Source of the DNA: Bifidobacteriaceae bacterium
Lineage (GTDB): Bacteria > Actinomycetota > Actinomycetes > Actinomycetales > WQXJ01
NCBI GenBank assembly: GCA_031268115.1
Contig: JAIRXV010000151.1
Span: 1 to 5,669, forward strand
DNA length: 5,669 nt
Direction of reading: 5' to 3'
In this document: in pieces, positions 1 to 5,669 of the stretch
How positions within the stretch are numbered: the stretch's first letter is position 1
Layout of the letters: the number at the start of each line of letters is the position of its first letter
Notes under the pieces: model-generated
Database searches by the model: none
The model's input: only the letters and a program-made list of their open reading frames with translations
Told to the model about the DNA's origin: nothing
Program-made: the position numbers and the translations under genes

Positions 1-106
1 GGCCGCCGATGGCGTCCGGTCCGTGATCGTGGAACAGGTTGCCAACGGTGTGGCCGTGCGAATGGCGGTGCTGTACATGGCTTTGACGGGTGAGGGGGAA
101 ATGTGA
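1..106 (+). CDS. pyrB: Aspartate carbamoyltransferase catalytic subunit, C-terminal 34 codons (partial)
   Basis: The frame starting at base 2 is open to a TGA at 104-106 and encodes the last 34 residues of a protein whose start lies left of the window. The stretch EQVANGVAVRMAVLYMAL resembles the C-terminal helix of actinobacterial aspartate carbamoyltransferases, where a Q-V-x-N-G-V-x-V-R-M-A-V-L-Y pattern closes the protein. The enzyme condenses carbamoyl phosphate with L-aspartate to carbamoyl aspartate, the committed step of pyrimidine synthesis in the cytosol. The catalytic residues are outside the window, so the call rests on this tail and on the adjoining pyrC and carA. The stop codon overlaps the pyrC start by four bases. 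Final residues are TGEGEM. Confidence 0.88.
   Translation, partial: AADGVRSVIVEQVANGVAVRMAVLYMALTGEGEM
92..98 (+). promoter_or_regulatory. Ribosome binding site of pyrC
   Basis: The purine run GAGGGGG lies inside the last pyrB codons, four bases before the GTG at 103. It supports GTG 103 as the pyrC start. No other start codon in that frame is as well placed. Confidence 0.6.
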
Positions 107-1440
107 CCGAGCCGAGGACGATCATCCGGGGGGCGTTGCTGCCCGATGGGGACATGGCCGATGTCGAACTGTTGGGTGCCGAGATCGCTGCGGTGCGCCG
201 ATATCCGGCCCGTCCCGCGAGCCAGCCCGGCCGAGGCGACGGCGACCACACGGTCCAAGGCATCGGCGAGATTGCGGCCCACGGCTTGGTCTTGCTGCCA
301 GGACTGGTTGACTTGCACACCCATCTGCGCGAACCGGGCGGGGAAGACGCGGAGACGGTGGCCTCAGGTTCGCGGGCCGCGGCCGCAGGGGGCTTCACCG
401 CTGTCCACGCCATGGCAAACACGTTCCCCGTTCAGGACACCGCCGGAGTGGTCGAACAGGTGCTGCGCTTAGGCGAGGCCGCGGGCTTGGTCGATGTTCG
501 CCCAGTCGGGGCCGTGTCCGTCGGTCTCAAAGGCGAGAAGCTAGCCGAACTCGCCGCGATGGCCAGGTCCGCGGCCGCCGTGCGGGTCTTCTCCGACGAC
601 GGCCAGTGTGTCGCGGACCCGGTGCTCATGCGCCGCGCCTTGGAGTACGTCAAGGCATTCGACGGTGTGATCGCCCAGCACGCCCAAGAGCCCCGCCTGA
701 CCGAGGGGGCGCTCATGCACGAGGGTGTAGTCTCGGCGGCCCTCGGGTTGACGGGGTGGCCGGCAGTCGCCGAAGAATCGATCATCGCGCGCGACGTGCT
801 CCTTGCGGGCCACGTCCGTTCGCGCCTCCATGTCTGCCATGTCTCGACCCGCGGTTCGGTTGAGATCCTCCGGTGGGCGAAAGACCGCGGCATCGATGTG
901 ACGGCCGAGGTCACCCCACACCACCTGCTTCTGACAGACGAAGCCGTGACCGGGTACGACCCCCGCTTCAAGGTCAACCCGCCCCTCCGGTCCGCCGATG
1001 ACGTGGCCGCGGTCCGCGAGGCCCTAGCGGACGGCACCATCGATGTAGTCGCCACCGATCACGCCCCCCACCCGCCCGAGGCGAAGGACTGTGAGTGGGC
1101 CGCCGCCGCCTTCGGCATGACCGGGTTGGAGACCGCTTTGGCGATCGTCAACGAACTCATGGTCGTGACGGGGCTGATGACATGGGCGGATGTGGCGCGA
1201 GCGATCTCGACCAGGCCGGCCGCCATCGGCCGCGTCACCGGGCATGGCCGGCCCATCGCACCCGGTGAGCCGGCTAATCTCACGCTGTTCGATCCGGCCG
1301 AACGCTGGACCGTGGACCCGGCTGCGCTGCTGACCGCCTCCCCGAACACCCCGGTGGCTGGGCGCGAGATGACCGGCCGGGTGCGATGGACATGGCTTCG
1401 CGGCCGGCCTACGGTAGCCGACGGGCGGGTGGCGCCGTGA
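103..1440 (+). CDS. pyrC: Dihydroorotase, class I
   Basis: This 445-residue zinc amidohydrolase cyclises N-carbamoyl-aspartate to dihydroorotate in the cytosol. Visible motifs are DLHTHLREPG at residues 70-79 (metal ligands H72 and H74, substrate Arg R76), FSDDG at 163-167 (bridging Asp, one of D165/D166), AQHAQE at 191-196 (H193), HVCHVS at 243-248 (H246), TPHH at 271-274, NPPLR at 292-296 and ATDHAPH at 317-323 (catalytic D319). This set, with a Class I LREPG motif and an Asp in place of a carboxylated lysine, marks the class I (Bacillus/Aquifex-like) enzyme. HAQE instead of HCED is, from memory, usual in Actinobacteria. The GTG start overlaps the pyrB TGA as GTGA and has a ribosome binding site at 92-98. 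Length is slightly above the roughly 430 usual. Residues 35-56, between the N-terminal beta-sandwich strands and the barrel, look like a low-complexity Pro/Gly/Asp-rich insertion. All expected active-site residues are present, so it should be functional. Confidence 0.96.
   Translation: MTEPRTIIRGALLPDGDMADVELLGAEIAAVRRYPARPASQPGRGDGDHTVQGIGEIAAHGLVLLPGLVDLHTHLREPGGEDAETVASGSRAAAAGGFTAVHAMANTFPVQDTAGVVEQVLRLGEAAGLVDVRPVGAVSVGLKGEKLAELAAMARSAAAVRVFSDDGQCVADPVLMRRALEYVKAFDGVIAQHAQEPRLTEGALMHEGVVSAALGLTGWPAVAEESIIARDVLLAGHVRSRLHVCHVSTRGSVEILRWAKDRGIDVTAEVTPHHLLLTDEAVTGYDPRFKVNPPLRSADDVAAVREALADGTIDVVATDHAPHPPEAKDCEWAAAAFGMTGLETALAIVNELMVVTGLMTWADVARAISTRPAAIGRVTGHGRPIAPGEPANLTLFDPAERWTVDPAALLTASPNTPVAGREMTGRVRWTWLRGRPTVADGRVAP
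1423..1432 (+). promoter_or_regulatory. Weak ribosome binding site of carA
   Basis: GGGCGGGTGG sits within the final pyrC codons, four bases before GTG 1437. It is a poor match to GGAGG, so initiation of carA probably relies mainly on coupling to termination of pyrC at the GTGA overlap. Confidence 0.35.
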
Positions 1441-2582
1441 ACTCAGCGTCCCCGGCGCTGCTCGTCCTCGAAGACGGCCGGGTCTACGAAGGCACGGCCT
1501 GGGGTGCCCGCGGCCAAGCGCTTGGCGAGATCGTTTTCAACACGGGCATGACCGGGTATCAGGAAACGTTGACCGATCCTTCGTACCACCGCCAGATCGT
1601 CGTGATGACGGCGCCCCACATCGGCAACACCGGCGTCAACCGGCAAGACCCAGAATCGCGGCGCATCTGGGTGGCGGGCTACGCGATGCGTGATCCAGCT
1701 CGGCATCCATCTAGTTGGCGAGCCACATCCAGCCTCGAAGACGAATTGGTTCGGTTCGGCATCGTCGCCATCGCGGAAGTGGACACGCGCGCCATCGTGC
1801 GCCATCTGCGCGAGGCCGGCACCATGCGCGCGGGGATTTTCTCCGGCGAAGCGTTGACGGATGAAGCCGGACGGACGATGACGGTCGCCGACTTGGTGGA
1901 GGCAGTACGCCAATCCCCCCCGATGGCTGGGTCCGATCTTGCGGGGGAAGTGACCACCGAGGCCGTCTACACGATTCGGCCCGAAGGGGAGCCCCGCGCC
2001 ACCGTGGTGGCCGTTGACCTGGGGATCAAGGCGATGACCCCGCAGCGCCTCGCGGAGCGCGGGGCGTTAGTCCACGTGGTGCCCCGCGAGATCGGCATCG
2101 AGGAGCTGCGCGCCCTGCACCCGGACGGTGTGTTCTTCTCCAACGGCCCGGGCGATCCGGCAGCGGCGACCGTCGAAGTCAGCCTCGCTCGCGCGGTCCT
2201 CGACGCGGGGATCCCGTTCTTCGGTATCTGTTTCGGGAACCAGATTCTGGGCCGTGCGCTCGGGTTCGGCACCTACACGCTGCGGTTTGGGCATCGCGGC
2301 CTCAACCAACCCGTCATGGACCGGACCACCGGCAAGGTCGAGATCACCTCCCACAACCACGGCTTCGCGGTAGACATCCCCGCCGGGGAACCGGTTGTTG
2401 CCCCGTACGATGACGGCCGTTACGGCCGGGTCGAGGTTTCCCACGTGGACTTGAACGACGGTGTGGTCGAGGGCATCCGCTGCCTGGACGTTCCGGCGTT
2501 CGCCGTCCAATACCATCCTGAGGCCGCGGCGGGCCCACACGATGCGAGCTATCTGTTCGACCGTTTCCTCTCGGGACTTTGA
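1437..2582 (+). CDS. carA: Carbamoyl-phosphate synthase small (glutaminase) subunit
   Basis: This 381-residue subunit hydrolyses glutamine and channels ammonia to CarB for carbamoyl phosphate, shared by the pyrimidine and arginine pathways. The N-terminal CPSase small-chain domain (about residues 5-150) shows FNTGMTGYQE at 34-43, HIGNTGVN at 61-68 and EVDTRAIVRHLRE at 114-126. The class I glutamine amidotransferase domain starts near residue 190 (VVAVDLGIK). It carries SNGPGDP at 235-241, the nucleophile elbow FGICFGNQ with C265, FGHRGLNQP at 284-292 and the catalytic dyad H360/E362 in YHPEAAAGP. GICFGNQ differs from the GICLGHQ of E. coli but is familiar in Actinobacteria. I chose GTG 1437, not the in-frame ATG 1386: it forms the same GTGA overlap as pyrB/pyrC and gives a family-typical length, while the extra 17 residues (MDMASRPAYGSRRAGGA) resemble nothing in the family. 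No carB follows. Confidence 0.95.
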   Translation: MNSASPALLVLEDGRVYEGTAWGARGQALGEIVFNTGMTGYQETLTDPSYHRQIVVMTAPHIGNTGVNRQDPESRRIWVAGYAMRDPARHPSSWRATSSLEDELVRFGIVAIAEVDTRAIVRHLREAGTMRAGIFSGEALTDEAGRTMTVADLVEAVRQSPPMAGSDLAGEVTTEAVYTIRPEGEPRATVVAVDLGIKAMTPQRLAERGALVHVVPREIGIEELRALHPDGVFFSNGPGDPAAATVEVSLARAVLDAGIPFFGICFGNQILGRALGFGTYTLRFGHRGLNQPVMDRTTGKVEITSHNHGFAVDIPAGEPVVAPYDDGRYGRVEVSHVDLNDGVVEGIRCLDVPAFAVQYHPEAAAGPHDASYLFDRFLSGL

Positions 2583-2587
2583 TTTCC

Positions 2588-2632
2588 CGTGTCCTCGGTG
2601 GCCCCTTTCTTGCCGGGGCCACCGAGGACACG
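2588..2632. terminator. Bidirectional hairpin terminator between convergent genes
   Basis: The arms CGTGTCCTCGGTGGCCCC (2588-2605) and GGGGCCACCGAGGACACG (2615-2632) are perfect reverse complements: 18 bp with a 9-base loop, TTTCTTGCC. The hairpin begins 5 bases after the carA stop and ends 7 bases before the stop of the opposite-strand gene. Neither side has a run of T, so it is not a classical U-tract terminator. Such U-less stems between convergent genes are common in GC-rich actinobacteria and probably serve both transcripts, as terminator or as 3'-end stabiliser. Confidence 0.85.
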
Positions 2633-2639
2633 CGGAGAA

Positions 2640-5600
2640 CTACTTGACGCTCACCTTGTAGGCCTTGGATTTGCCGCCGGCTGAGACGGTGATCGTGGCT
2701 TTGCCGGCCTTCACGCCGGTCAGGGTTCCGGCATCGTCCACCGCAACCACGCTCGGTTTGGAGGAGTAGAACCGGACTTCGGCGCCAGTGGCCCTGGCAG
2801 GTGCGATCTTGGCGTTGAGTTTCTTAGTGGCGCCGACCTTCACGGTCGCGGGCACGGCTGCCCTCACCGCGGTGACGCCCACCTTCTTGGCTACCACTGT
2901 GACCTTGACTTTCGTTGTTAAGGCCTTGCCCGCGGCCGTGGAGGCCTTGGATGTGGCCGTGAGGGTCGCGCTGCCGCGTCTGAGCGCCTTCAGCTGGCCA
3001 GTTTCGGCGTTGACTCTCACCACTGACGGCTTAGAACTCTTCCATGTCACCTCGCCGCTAGCGGAGCCCGAAGAGCCATAGGCGACCGCCGGCACTTTGG
3101 CCTTGCTGCCCTTGACCAGCCGGATCGAGGGCTGGGACGTGCGCACGGCGGTCACGGTGCGGACCGGCGGAAGCGTCGGGCTGCCTTGGGCTTCGGGCAC
3201 GGGCACGGGAAGGCGGACAAGCCCGCCGATGGCGGCAGCCAGTGCGGCGCTGGCGGCACCGACCTGGGCGGCCGTCGCATTCGGATCGGCCAGCACCTGC
3301 CCCGCATTGGTCAACGCGGCCGTGTAGGCGGCCCACGTGGAGGCGACGAACTGGTCCTGGACCCCCGCCAGAACCGCCGACGTGCCAATCAACTGGCGTA
3401 GGGCCGCCTTCGCGGCGGGCACGGGATCGGTGACGTCCGGCGCCGACGGCACCGGCACCGTGAGCGCGCCGATGGCGGCGATGAGCGCGGCGTAGGCGGC
3501 GTCCACCTGCGACTGGACCGGGTAGGGGAGTGCCGCAACCGCCTTGGCTTGGGCTAGGGCCGCGGCGAACGCGGTCCAAGTGGCCGGCGTGTAATCGCCC
3601 TGCGTGAGCGCCCCAGCGGCGTCGATGGCGGCCCTAATCGCACCCGTCTGCGCCAGGAGCGGGATCTCGATGGCGCCCAGGGCCGCGGTCAGTCCGGCCT
3701 GAGCGCGGTCGAGGTCCGTTTGGCTTGTCGCAGCGGAGGCGAGCGCAGCCGCGAGGGCCGTGCGAGCGTCCGTGAAAGCGGACCAACCGGCGGCGGGATT
3801 GGCGCCGCGCGGAAGTTCCTGAACGGATGCCAGCAGGGCGGCGGCCTCATCGTCGATCCGCTGATCGGTAGCGAACGTCCACCAGTTGACCCGCAGGCCG
3901 GCATCGAACACGAGGAACAGATCGTGCTTGCCGGTCAGCGCCGTGGCGACTGGCGCCACATACGTGTGGTAAATGCCAGTTGAGGTGTCCGTGGTGTCTG
4001 AGACGGAAGCGACAAGCGTGCCGCCGCCGGCGGCGTTAGCGGCGTCCGCCCATACCCGCACGTTGAACGGTGTGGCCGTGGCGGCAGTATCGGTGGCCAA
4101 GCGGATCGCGAACTGCGCCGCCGTGAGCTGGCGGAAGTCCACCTCGCGGAACGAGAGGGTTGTGCCCGATTCGGTGCGCGCGGCCTGACCGGTCTCGTTG
4201 GCGCCGGCCCCCCAAGTGCTGACCGAGGTCGCTGGCGGGAAGAAACCGCCGGGCGGTATGGCCAGAGGCGGGGTGAACGTGTCGAAGTTCTCGGTTTGGA
4301 CCATCCGGTATGGGTTGCGTCCGGTCTGGTTGGTCAGGGTCAATGTGCGCGAGACCGAGATATCCGGGTTGTTCTTCAGTGTTGCCGTGACTACGACATC
4401 GCCGTCGCCTAGCCCGGTCGCCGAGACCACACCGGAGTTGTTGACGGTGGCGAGGCTGGTCGAGCGGCCGCTCGCGTCCGCGACGGACCAGACCAGTTCC
4501 CGGGTGGGTACGGTCAGGACCGTGCTGGGCAAATAGTACGAGGCGGGGTTCTCCTCGAACCGTTCGGAAAACACCACGGACTGGGTGTTGGTGCCCTTCG
4601 GTTGGGAAATAGTGTCGGTAGCGCCGAACGATGCGCCTGTGCGCATCATCGGATATTCGACGGTCTTAGGCGATCCGGCGATGTTCACCTTGTTGGCGGC
4701 CACCTGGTTGGTGATGAGAATCTCCTGGCTGGCCGTCTTGCCGCCCGAGGTGGCTTTCACAACGACTTTGCCGTTGGCGGTTCCGGTTGCGGTGAGCTTG
4801 CCGTGGGAGTCGATCGTGGCCAACGCGGTGGCGCTGCCAGTTGGCGCTGACACCGACCATACGACCGGCGAGACTGAGGAGGGGGGCGTCAGTTTCGCGT
4901 CGAGTTGGAGCGTGCCGCCTTGGACTCGGATGGAATCGGCCGAATACAACTGCGATATCGCCACGGAAGACGTGGTGTCTGCGTCGCCGGCAATCTGGAG
5001 CCATTCGAGGCGCGCTCCGCGATCAGTCGTTTGAACGTAGATGTCCCACGTGCCGGCGGGGATCGCCGCAGCGACCGATTGGACCTGGTATTCAGGCGTG
5101 ACGTAGGCGTCCTTGTAAGCGTTTCCGCTCGCGTCTAGATCGTTCTGGCCTTGAGGCGAACCCGGATATTGGTGGCCCGCGAACGGTGAATTGCGAACAG
5201 CGATGGGCCCTATGCCGAGTCCGGCGGTGAGGCCGGATGCCGGTCGGGTGTCGGTCAACGGGATTGTCGCCACTGGTGTCGCGGAGGCGAGGGCGCTGGC
5301 CGGCGAACCGGGCGCTAGGGCATAGACGTTCAGCGAGCCGGTGCGGTCCGCCCCGGCGCTGACGCTCACCGTGTCGGTTCCCGCAGGAATACGCACGTCT
5401 TGATAGTTCAACCAGGCATCGGCTTGCCGTAGCCACACGGCCTCATTTGAGTACAGCTCGTCGGTGGTGGACACCAATTCGATGTCGCTGGTGTCGCCGG
5501 ATATGTTCGAGTAGTCGTCGAAGGCTTCGGCGATTGTCAATTTCGCGAGGGATCGCGTGCCAGCCGGTTGCCCCCCGTTGCCGGTTGTGACTTGGACCGA

Positions 5601-5669
5601 ACCCGAGGCCGCCACGGTGGACGATGACGGTCCCACCGCGATCGTGTACGCGCCGGGTTCGACGATGAA
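2640..5669 (-). CDS. Large modular secreted protein, C-terminal part; probable GH3-type glycosidase with CBM6-like, Big_2 and FIVAR domains (5' end outside window)
   Basis: The frame is open from the right edge to TAG at 2640-2642, at least 1009 codons. GTG 5636 is an internal valine codon: the frame continues upstream as FIVEPGAYTIAVGPSSSTVA, typical of the last strands of the fibronectin-III-like domain ending many family 3 glycoside hydrolases. Numbering from that valine, domains are CBM6-like 30-217, Big_2 224-311, enlarged Big_2 312-437, second CBM6-like 441-589, FIVAR repeats 592-657, 664-728 and 738-808, a Pro-rich linker 809-825, and Big_2 at 826-916 and 917-998. There is no cysteine, no LPXTG and no C-terminal membrane helix, so sortase anchoring is unlikely. 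The last 173 residues hold 23 Lys and only 5 Asp/Glu, which suggests electrostatic binding to anionic wall polymers. The catalytic part, signal peptide and promoter would lie right of the window. The substrate cannot be read; CBM6 modules bind xylan, beta-glucans or related glycans. It could instead be another secreted enzyme with the same Fn3-like end. Confidence 0.85.
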   Translation of the reverse strand, partial: FIVEPGAYTIAVGPSSSTVAASGSVQVTTGNGGQPAGTRSLAKLTIAEAFDDYSNISGDTSDIELVSTTDELYSNEAVWLRQADAWLNYQDVRIPAGTDTVSVSAGADRTGSLNVYALAPGSPASALASATPVATIPLTDTRPASGLTAGLGIGPIAVRNSPFAGHQYPGSPQGQNDLDASGNAYKDAYVTPEYQVQSVAAAIPAGTWDIYVQTTDRGARLEWLQIAGDADTTSSVAISQLYSADSIRVQGGTLQLDAKLTPPSSVSPVVWSVSAPTGSATALATIDSHGKLTATGTANGKVVVKATSGGKTASQEILITNQVAANKVNIAGSPKTVEYPMMRTGASFGATDTISQPKGTNTQSVVFSERFEENPASYYLPSTVLTVPTRELVWSVADASGRSTSLATVNNSGVVSATGLGDGDVVVTATLKNNPDISVSRTLTLTNQTGRNPYRMVQTENFDTFTPPLAIPPGGFFPPATSVSTWGAGANETGQAARTESGTTLSFREVDFRQLTAAQFAIRLATDTAATATPFNVRVWADAANAAGGGTLVASVSDTTDTSTGIYHTYVAPVATALTGKHDLFLVFDAGLRVNWWTFATDQRIDDEAAALLASVQELPRGANPAAGWSAFTDARTALAAALASAATSQTDLDRAQAGLTAALGAIEIPLLAQTGAIRAAIDAAGALTQGDYTPATWTAFAAALAQAKAVAALPYPVQSQVDAAYAALIAAIGALTVPVPSAPDVTDPVPAAKAALRQLIGTSAVLAGVQDQFVASTWAAYTAALTNAGQVLADPNATAAQVGAASAALAAAIGGLVRLPVPVPEAQGSPTLPPVRTVTAVRTSQPSIRLVKGSKAKVPAVAYGSSGSASGEVTWKSSKPSVVRVNAETGQLKALRRGSATLTATSKASTAAGKALTTKVKVTVVAKKVGVTAVRAAVPATVKVGATKKLNAKIAPARATGAEVRFYSSKPSVVAVDDAGTLTGVKAGKATITVSAGGKSKAYKVSVK
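2643..3161 (-). repeat. C-terminal pair of lysine-rich Big_2 Ig-like domains
   Basis: Residues 826-916 and 917-998 both carry the core VTWKSSKPSVVRVNAETGQL / VRFYSSKPSVVAVDDAGTL, followed by a G-x-A-T-(L/I)-T strand. The pair follows a linker of Pro, Val and Leu. It holds 23 Lys against 5 acidic residues and ends directly at the stop codon in KVSVK, with no sorting signal. It is likely a wall-binding or surface-retention tail. Confidence 0.78.
3213..3863 (-). repeat. Three FIVAR helical repeats
   Basis: Residues 592-657, 664-728 and 738-808 each have the FIVAR plan: a helix with a leading A-A-I/L pattern, a W-x-A-(F/Y)-x-x-A-x-x-x-A core (WSAFTDARTALAAA, WTAFAAALAQAKAV, WAAYTAALTNAGQV), then a second helix ending A-L-x-A-A-I-G-x-L. 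They are Ala-rich three-helix-type modules found in many Gram-positive surface proteins, serving as stalk or contact domains. The copies are diverged, which indicates old duplication. A Pro-rich linker, PVPSAPDVTDPVP, separates the second and third. Confidence 0.8.
3870..4316 (-). other. CBM6-like carbohydrate-binding module B
   Basis: Residues 441-589 open with NPYRMVQTENFDTF, close to the (I/V)-Q-A-E-x-(Y/F)-D start of CBM6. They contain LSFREVDF (494-501), FAIRLATD (509-516), NVRVWADAANAAGGGTLVAS (525-544), IYHTYVAPV (555-563), TGKHDLFLVFDAG (568-580) and finish RVNWWTFA (582-589). The G-x-H-D-L-(F/Y)-L-V-F then N-W-x-x-F ending is typical of CBM6. The usual W-x-x-Y core motif is replaced by SFREVDF, so the fold is clear but the binding surface may differ from module A. 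Confidence 0.7.
4326..4967 (-). repeat. Two Big_2-type bacterial Ig-like domains, central pair
   Basis: Residues 224-311 and 312-437 share a core: VVWSV...ALATIDSHGKLTATG (258-285) and LVWSV...LATVNNSGVVSATG (381-408), each followed by a V-V-V-x-A-T strand and ending L/I-T-N-Q. This W-S-x(n)-A-T-(I/V)-(D/N)-x-x-G-x-(L/V) pattern is the Big_2 signature. They are probably rigid spacers between the two carbohydrate-binding modules. The second carries about 50 extra residues before its WSV strand. Confidence 0.75.
4986..5549 (-). other. CBM6-like carbohydrate-binding module A
   Basis: Residues 30-217 begin with LAKLTIAEAFDDYSNI, like the AE-x-(Y/F)-D opening of CBM6. They continue with AVWLRQADAWLNYQDVRIP (66-84), matching the W-x-x-Y-x-x-V-x-I-P core, then TGSLNVYAL (99-107), and end TWDIYVQTTDRGARLEWLQI (196-215), the closing strand pair. 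Aromatics W69, W76, Y78, W197 and Y200 are candidate sugar-stacking or core residues. At about 188 residues it is longer than the usual 120-140; the extra length lies around residues 130-180. Confidence 0.65.
5600..5669 (-). other. End of a GH3-associated fibronectin-III-like domain (partial)
   Basis: The first residues readable from the edge, FIVEPGAYTIAVGPSSST, match the F-x-V-x-P-G-x-Y-x-V-x-V-G-x-S-S pattern of the last two strands of the Fn3-like domain C-terminal to GH3 catalytic domains. This is the only clue in the window to catalytic function. It is short, so the GH3 assignment is an inference. Confidence 0.6.

Noticed and set aside
432..1055. Long reverse-strand frame opposite pyrC
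   Set aside because: It is Arg/Ser/Thr-rich translation of the antisense of a conserved enzyme gene with no recognisable motif; GC-rich coding DNA often leaves such frames open.
1386..1436. Longer carA with ATG start at 1386
   Set aside because: It would overlap pyrC by 55 bases and add a 17-residue tail unlike CarA. GTG 1437 forms the same GTGA overlap as the preceding junction.
2067..2540. 157-codon reverse frame opposite carA
   Set aside because: It lies wholly inside carA, has no family resemblance, and its composition follows from the carA codons.
2640..2800. Sortase signal at the C-terminus of the surface protein
   Set aside because: The protein ends in KVSVK with no LPXTG-like motif and no hydrophobic segment.
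3058..3579. Reverse-strand frame of 173 codons within the surface-protein gene
   Set aside because: It is the same strand in another frame, very rich in Gly and Arg, and the overlapping frame gives clear FIVAR repeats.
4198..5034. Forward-strand frames with hydrophobic stretches opposite the surface-protein gene (also 2788-3081)
   Set aside because: They are antisense to conserved Big_2 and CBM6-like cores. The Ala/Val-rich look comes from the reverse complement of Thr/Ala/Ser codons.
5634..5636. GTG as the true start of the surface protein
   Set aside because: There is no signal peptide after it, and the frame upstream is open and encodes a recognisable domain end.
1..5669. CRISPR, tRNA/rRNA, IS element, toxin-antitoxin or defence system
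   Set aside because: No direct-repeat array, no tRNA-like cloverleaf, no transposase motif or terminal repeats, and no small unexplained genes. Nearly all bases belong to four genes.

Overview
The window looks like chromosomal DNA of a GC-rich actinobacterium. The evidence is the strong G/C preference at third codon positions, GTG starts, and dihydroorotase and CarA motifs of actinobacterial type. A long, cysteine-free, modular secreted protein fits a free-living or host-associated polysaccharide degrader. I cannot name a genus.

Left part (1-2582, + strand): three de novo pyrimidine genes in one tightly packed transcription unit. The last 34 codons of pyrB (aspartate carbamoyltransferase) run into a complete pyrC (class I dihydroorotase), which runs into a complete carA (small, glutaminase subunit of carbamoyl-phosphate synthetase). 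Both junctions are the same 4-base GTGA overlap, where the GTG start of the next gene shares bases with the TGA stop of the one before, so translation is probably coupled. The order pyrB-pyrC-carA is common in Actinobacteria, but carB, which usually follows carA there, is absent from this window. CarA supplies ammonia to CarB to make carbamoyl phosphate, PyrB condenses this with aspartate, and PyrC closes the ring to dihydroorotate.

Middle (2583-2639): a 57-base gap between convergent genes, almost filled by a perfect 18-bp inverted repeat with a 9-base loop. It is probably a two-way terminator without a U-tract.

Right part (2640-5669, - strand): at least 1009 codons of one extracellular protein whose start lies beyond the right edge. 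The first residues in the window match the end of the fibronectin-III-like domain that closes many family 3 glycoside hydrolases (GH3). Then come a CBM6-like module, two bacterial Ig-like (Big_2) domains, a second CBM6-like module, three alpha-helical FIVAR repeats, a proline-rich linker and two very lysine-rich Big_2 domains at the C-terminus. There is no LPXTG motif and no membrane anchor. The best reading is the non-catalytic C-terminal portion of a large secreted glycosidase, probably held at the cell wall by its basic tail.

I see no RNA gene, mobile element, CRISPR array or defence system. The most interesting material is the architecture of the right-hand protein and the missing carB, not a new system.
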